Assembly (NCBI GenBank): GCA_035048485.1
Contig: CM068587.1
Span: forward strand, 35,585,316-35,649,315
Length of the DNA stretch: 64,000 nt
Reading direction: 5' to 3'
Source: Pteria penguin
Lineage: Eukaryota > Mollusca > Bivalvia > Pterioida > Pteriidae
In this document: positions 62,323 to 64,000 of the stretch, one piece after another
How the letters are laid out: each line of letters starts with the position of its first letter
Position numbering within the stretch: the first letter of the stretch is position 1
Made by a program: the position numbers and the translations under genes
Notes under the pieces: generated by a model
The model's database searches: none
What the model saw: only the letters and a program-made list of their open reading frames with translations
What the model was told of the DNA's origin: nothing

Positions 62323-64000
62323 AGGAGATCATTGTGAAACTGAGACGACATATAGATATAACTGCCTTATACCATCAATGATTATTGTTCCTCCACGAAG
62401 AAAAGTGTTTCCGTTTCTCTTTGATATCTGCTAAGAATGCATTAATAGCAGCACTTCAATACATCTCGGGGACAATCACAAAGTCGGCGGATCAATCACT
62501 TTAAACTATTAACATTAAACCCTATTCTTAAAAAAGAACATCACTATTAATGGAATTGTGACATTTTCACTTGTCATTGGCAGAATGTTAAAAGAATTCT
62601 TAGAATATTTCTTTTTTATTTGTAATTTCTTAAGGCGTTTGCGGCAAATTGAGAATCCTTCCTCTATATCGTAATTGTACCAGTGCAAAAGCTTTAATAC
62701 ATAGGTGGAATTGGTGTGTGGTGTCAATGCTCGGTACATAGATGATATGGGTTCGATTTCCAAGATGACCTACTGTCTTTCTGCTTCCGTATTATTCGCA
62801 TTCGGAACTGCCTCATCCTTTTCCTTTTGTCAATGTTTTGATTTTCTATCCTCATGCTAAATAAGAGAAATAAACATGACATGTCCTTACGTAGACACAA
62901 ATAAGAACGAGGAGTTACGAATGCATCCTTTTATGTTGATTTCAACTTGAAATGATCATTTTTCAAGTCAGTCCTTGGTAAGTTTGAGGCGTGACGTTCT
63001 CATTACATACCTCTCATGCAGAGGACCTAATCAATTCTTCTCATGTCCTCATCGGTTTAGTCTTACATTTACATATACGTAGTTGAAATTTCTATGACTG
63101 TGCCCACATTAATATGGGATTCAACACGACAATAGGATTGAAAATGTTTCTGTTCATTCAAATGTAACGTGAAAAGAGTACTATATTATGGAATTTGATG
63201 GAAAGTACGGAGGGAACGTAAAATGTAGATATTCCACGAGTGAAAATTCGCGTGCGACAAGCTGACTATAACAGACACCCATCCTAATACTGAGTAATGC
63301 ATTATATGATTGAAGTCCCTGATATAATTTATAGCATGTTGCATATTTAAACACTATATTTTACAATGTACTACCACCTGGAAAATTTACAATATAACAC
63401 TGAAATCGAAATCTACGTCAACTTTCATACGTCTATTTCCATATAAAATAAAATAAATTAGGCAAAACCTAGAGACAAACAAAAATCTGAATAAGGGCAA
63501 ATTGTGAAGAAGTGGATTTCAGCGAACTTGTTTCTTCCAATAGCCAATTAACCGACCAAACAACTTCGTTTTCTCTGATTAGAACAATTTCACAGAAAAC
63601 GATGGCAATTAGCCTTTTCTTTTTTTTTTAACATCTCTTCTTATTTGAAAAATCTGTCACGTGCATGGATAATTAACATGCAGAACATGCTATTGAATTT
63701 GTTCGACCGTTGGCATGGTGAAGCCAGGCCAGAGTCCAAGGCATTATCATTGTGAGAAGACTCTTTTTCGTATTAATCCTGTCCATTAACGGTCATATCG
63801 GTAAATATCTAATTTGATCATGCCTTCATCTAATACCACGGTTTAACCTCTAACCATGGAAATTATTTCTTGATCATAACATCTGATAAAGCATGGACAA
63901 AGGGCCGAGTTAAATGTGACAGACGACTCGGTCGTAATTTCTACAATGCTTTTAGCATGGCCACTGGCAGTGGACAAAGCAATACACAGATTGTACGACA

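Larger units (their letters stand above)
59561..64000. other. Upstream of the KASH gene; no gene recognised
   Basis: Besides the repeats at 60680 and 61440 and a degenerate repeat of ggtggt/accacc motifs at 59850-59960, the sequence is AT-rich with only short, unconvincing open frames. Nothing suggests a CH-domain exon of a longer nesprin isoform. Confidence 0.55.

Overview
The window is nuclear DNA of an animal, most likely a bivalve mollusc. It is AT-rich, its genes are split by GT-AG introns, tRNA-derived SINEs and small cut-and-paste transposons are scattered through it, and the motif tacatgta is very common. The species cannot be fixed from the sequence alone. Four protein-coding genes and one tRNA gene can be supported. 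All splice joins listed below were checked for reading frame by hand.

Layout. (1) 1-10186, minus strand: PSMD8/Rpn12, a subunit of the 26S proteasome lid. Seven coding exons are present and the last one lies beyond the left edge. (2) 10187-10289: a 103-bp divergent promoter with ETS-like and CRE-like motifs. (3) 10290-22908, plus strand: FAM98, the RG/RGG-rich partner of the tRNA ligase complex, 12 exons. Its introns hold a 1.1-kb tandem duplication, a TA-flanked transposon, a MITE and SINEs. (4) 22909-34744: gene-poor DNA with a tRNA-Lys(TTT) gene, a SAP-motif fragment, hairpins and tandem repeats. (5) 34903-39897, plus strand: a secreted coiled-coil/C-type-lectin-domain protein in three exons. 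(6) 39898-47267: large simple and minisatellite arrays, then about 4.6 kb of AT-rich, repeat-poor sequence that may be a long 3' UTR. (7) 47268-59304, minus strand: a compact KASH-domain (nesprin-like) nuclear-envelope protein of about 796 residues, 11 coding exons, ending in the signature PPPV. (8) 59305-64000: the upstream region of that gene, with no further gene recognised.

The most unusual feature is in the KASH gene. Two different introns begin with tandem arrays whose repeat unit is a copy of the last 25-45 nt of the preceding exon plus its 5' splice site and the first 15-23 nt of the intron. One unit is 68 bp with about 14 extra copies. The other is about 40 bp with about 16 copies and is interrupted by a hAT-like transposon. 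Each array therefore places many decoy splice donors directly after a real one.

Functionally the genes are a mix: a housekeeping pair (PSMD8 and FAM98) sharing a promoter, a putative immune or recognition lectin, and a nucleus-cytoskeleton linker. There is no operon-like relation between them. The transposons are all non-autonomous or broken: a deleted Tigger/pogo, a frameshifted hAT-like element, a short hAT-like derivative, other TIR elements and several SINE families.
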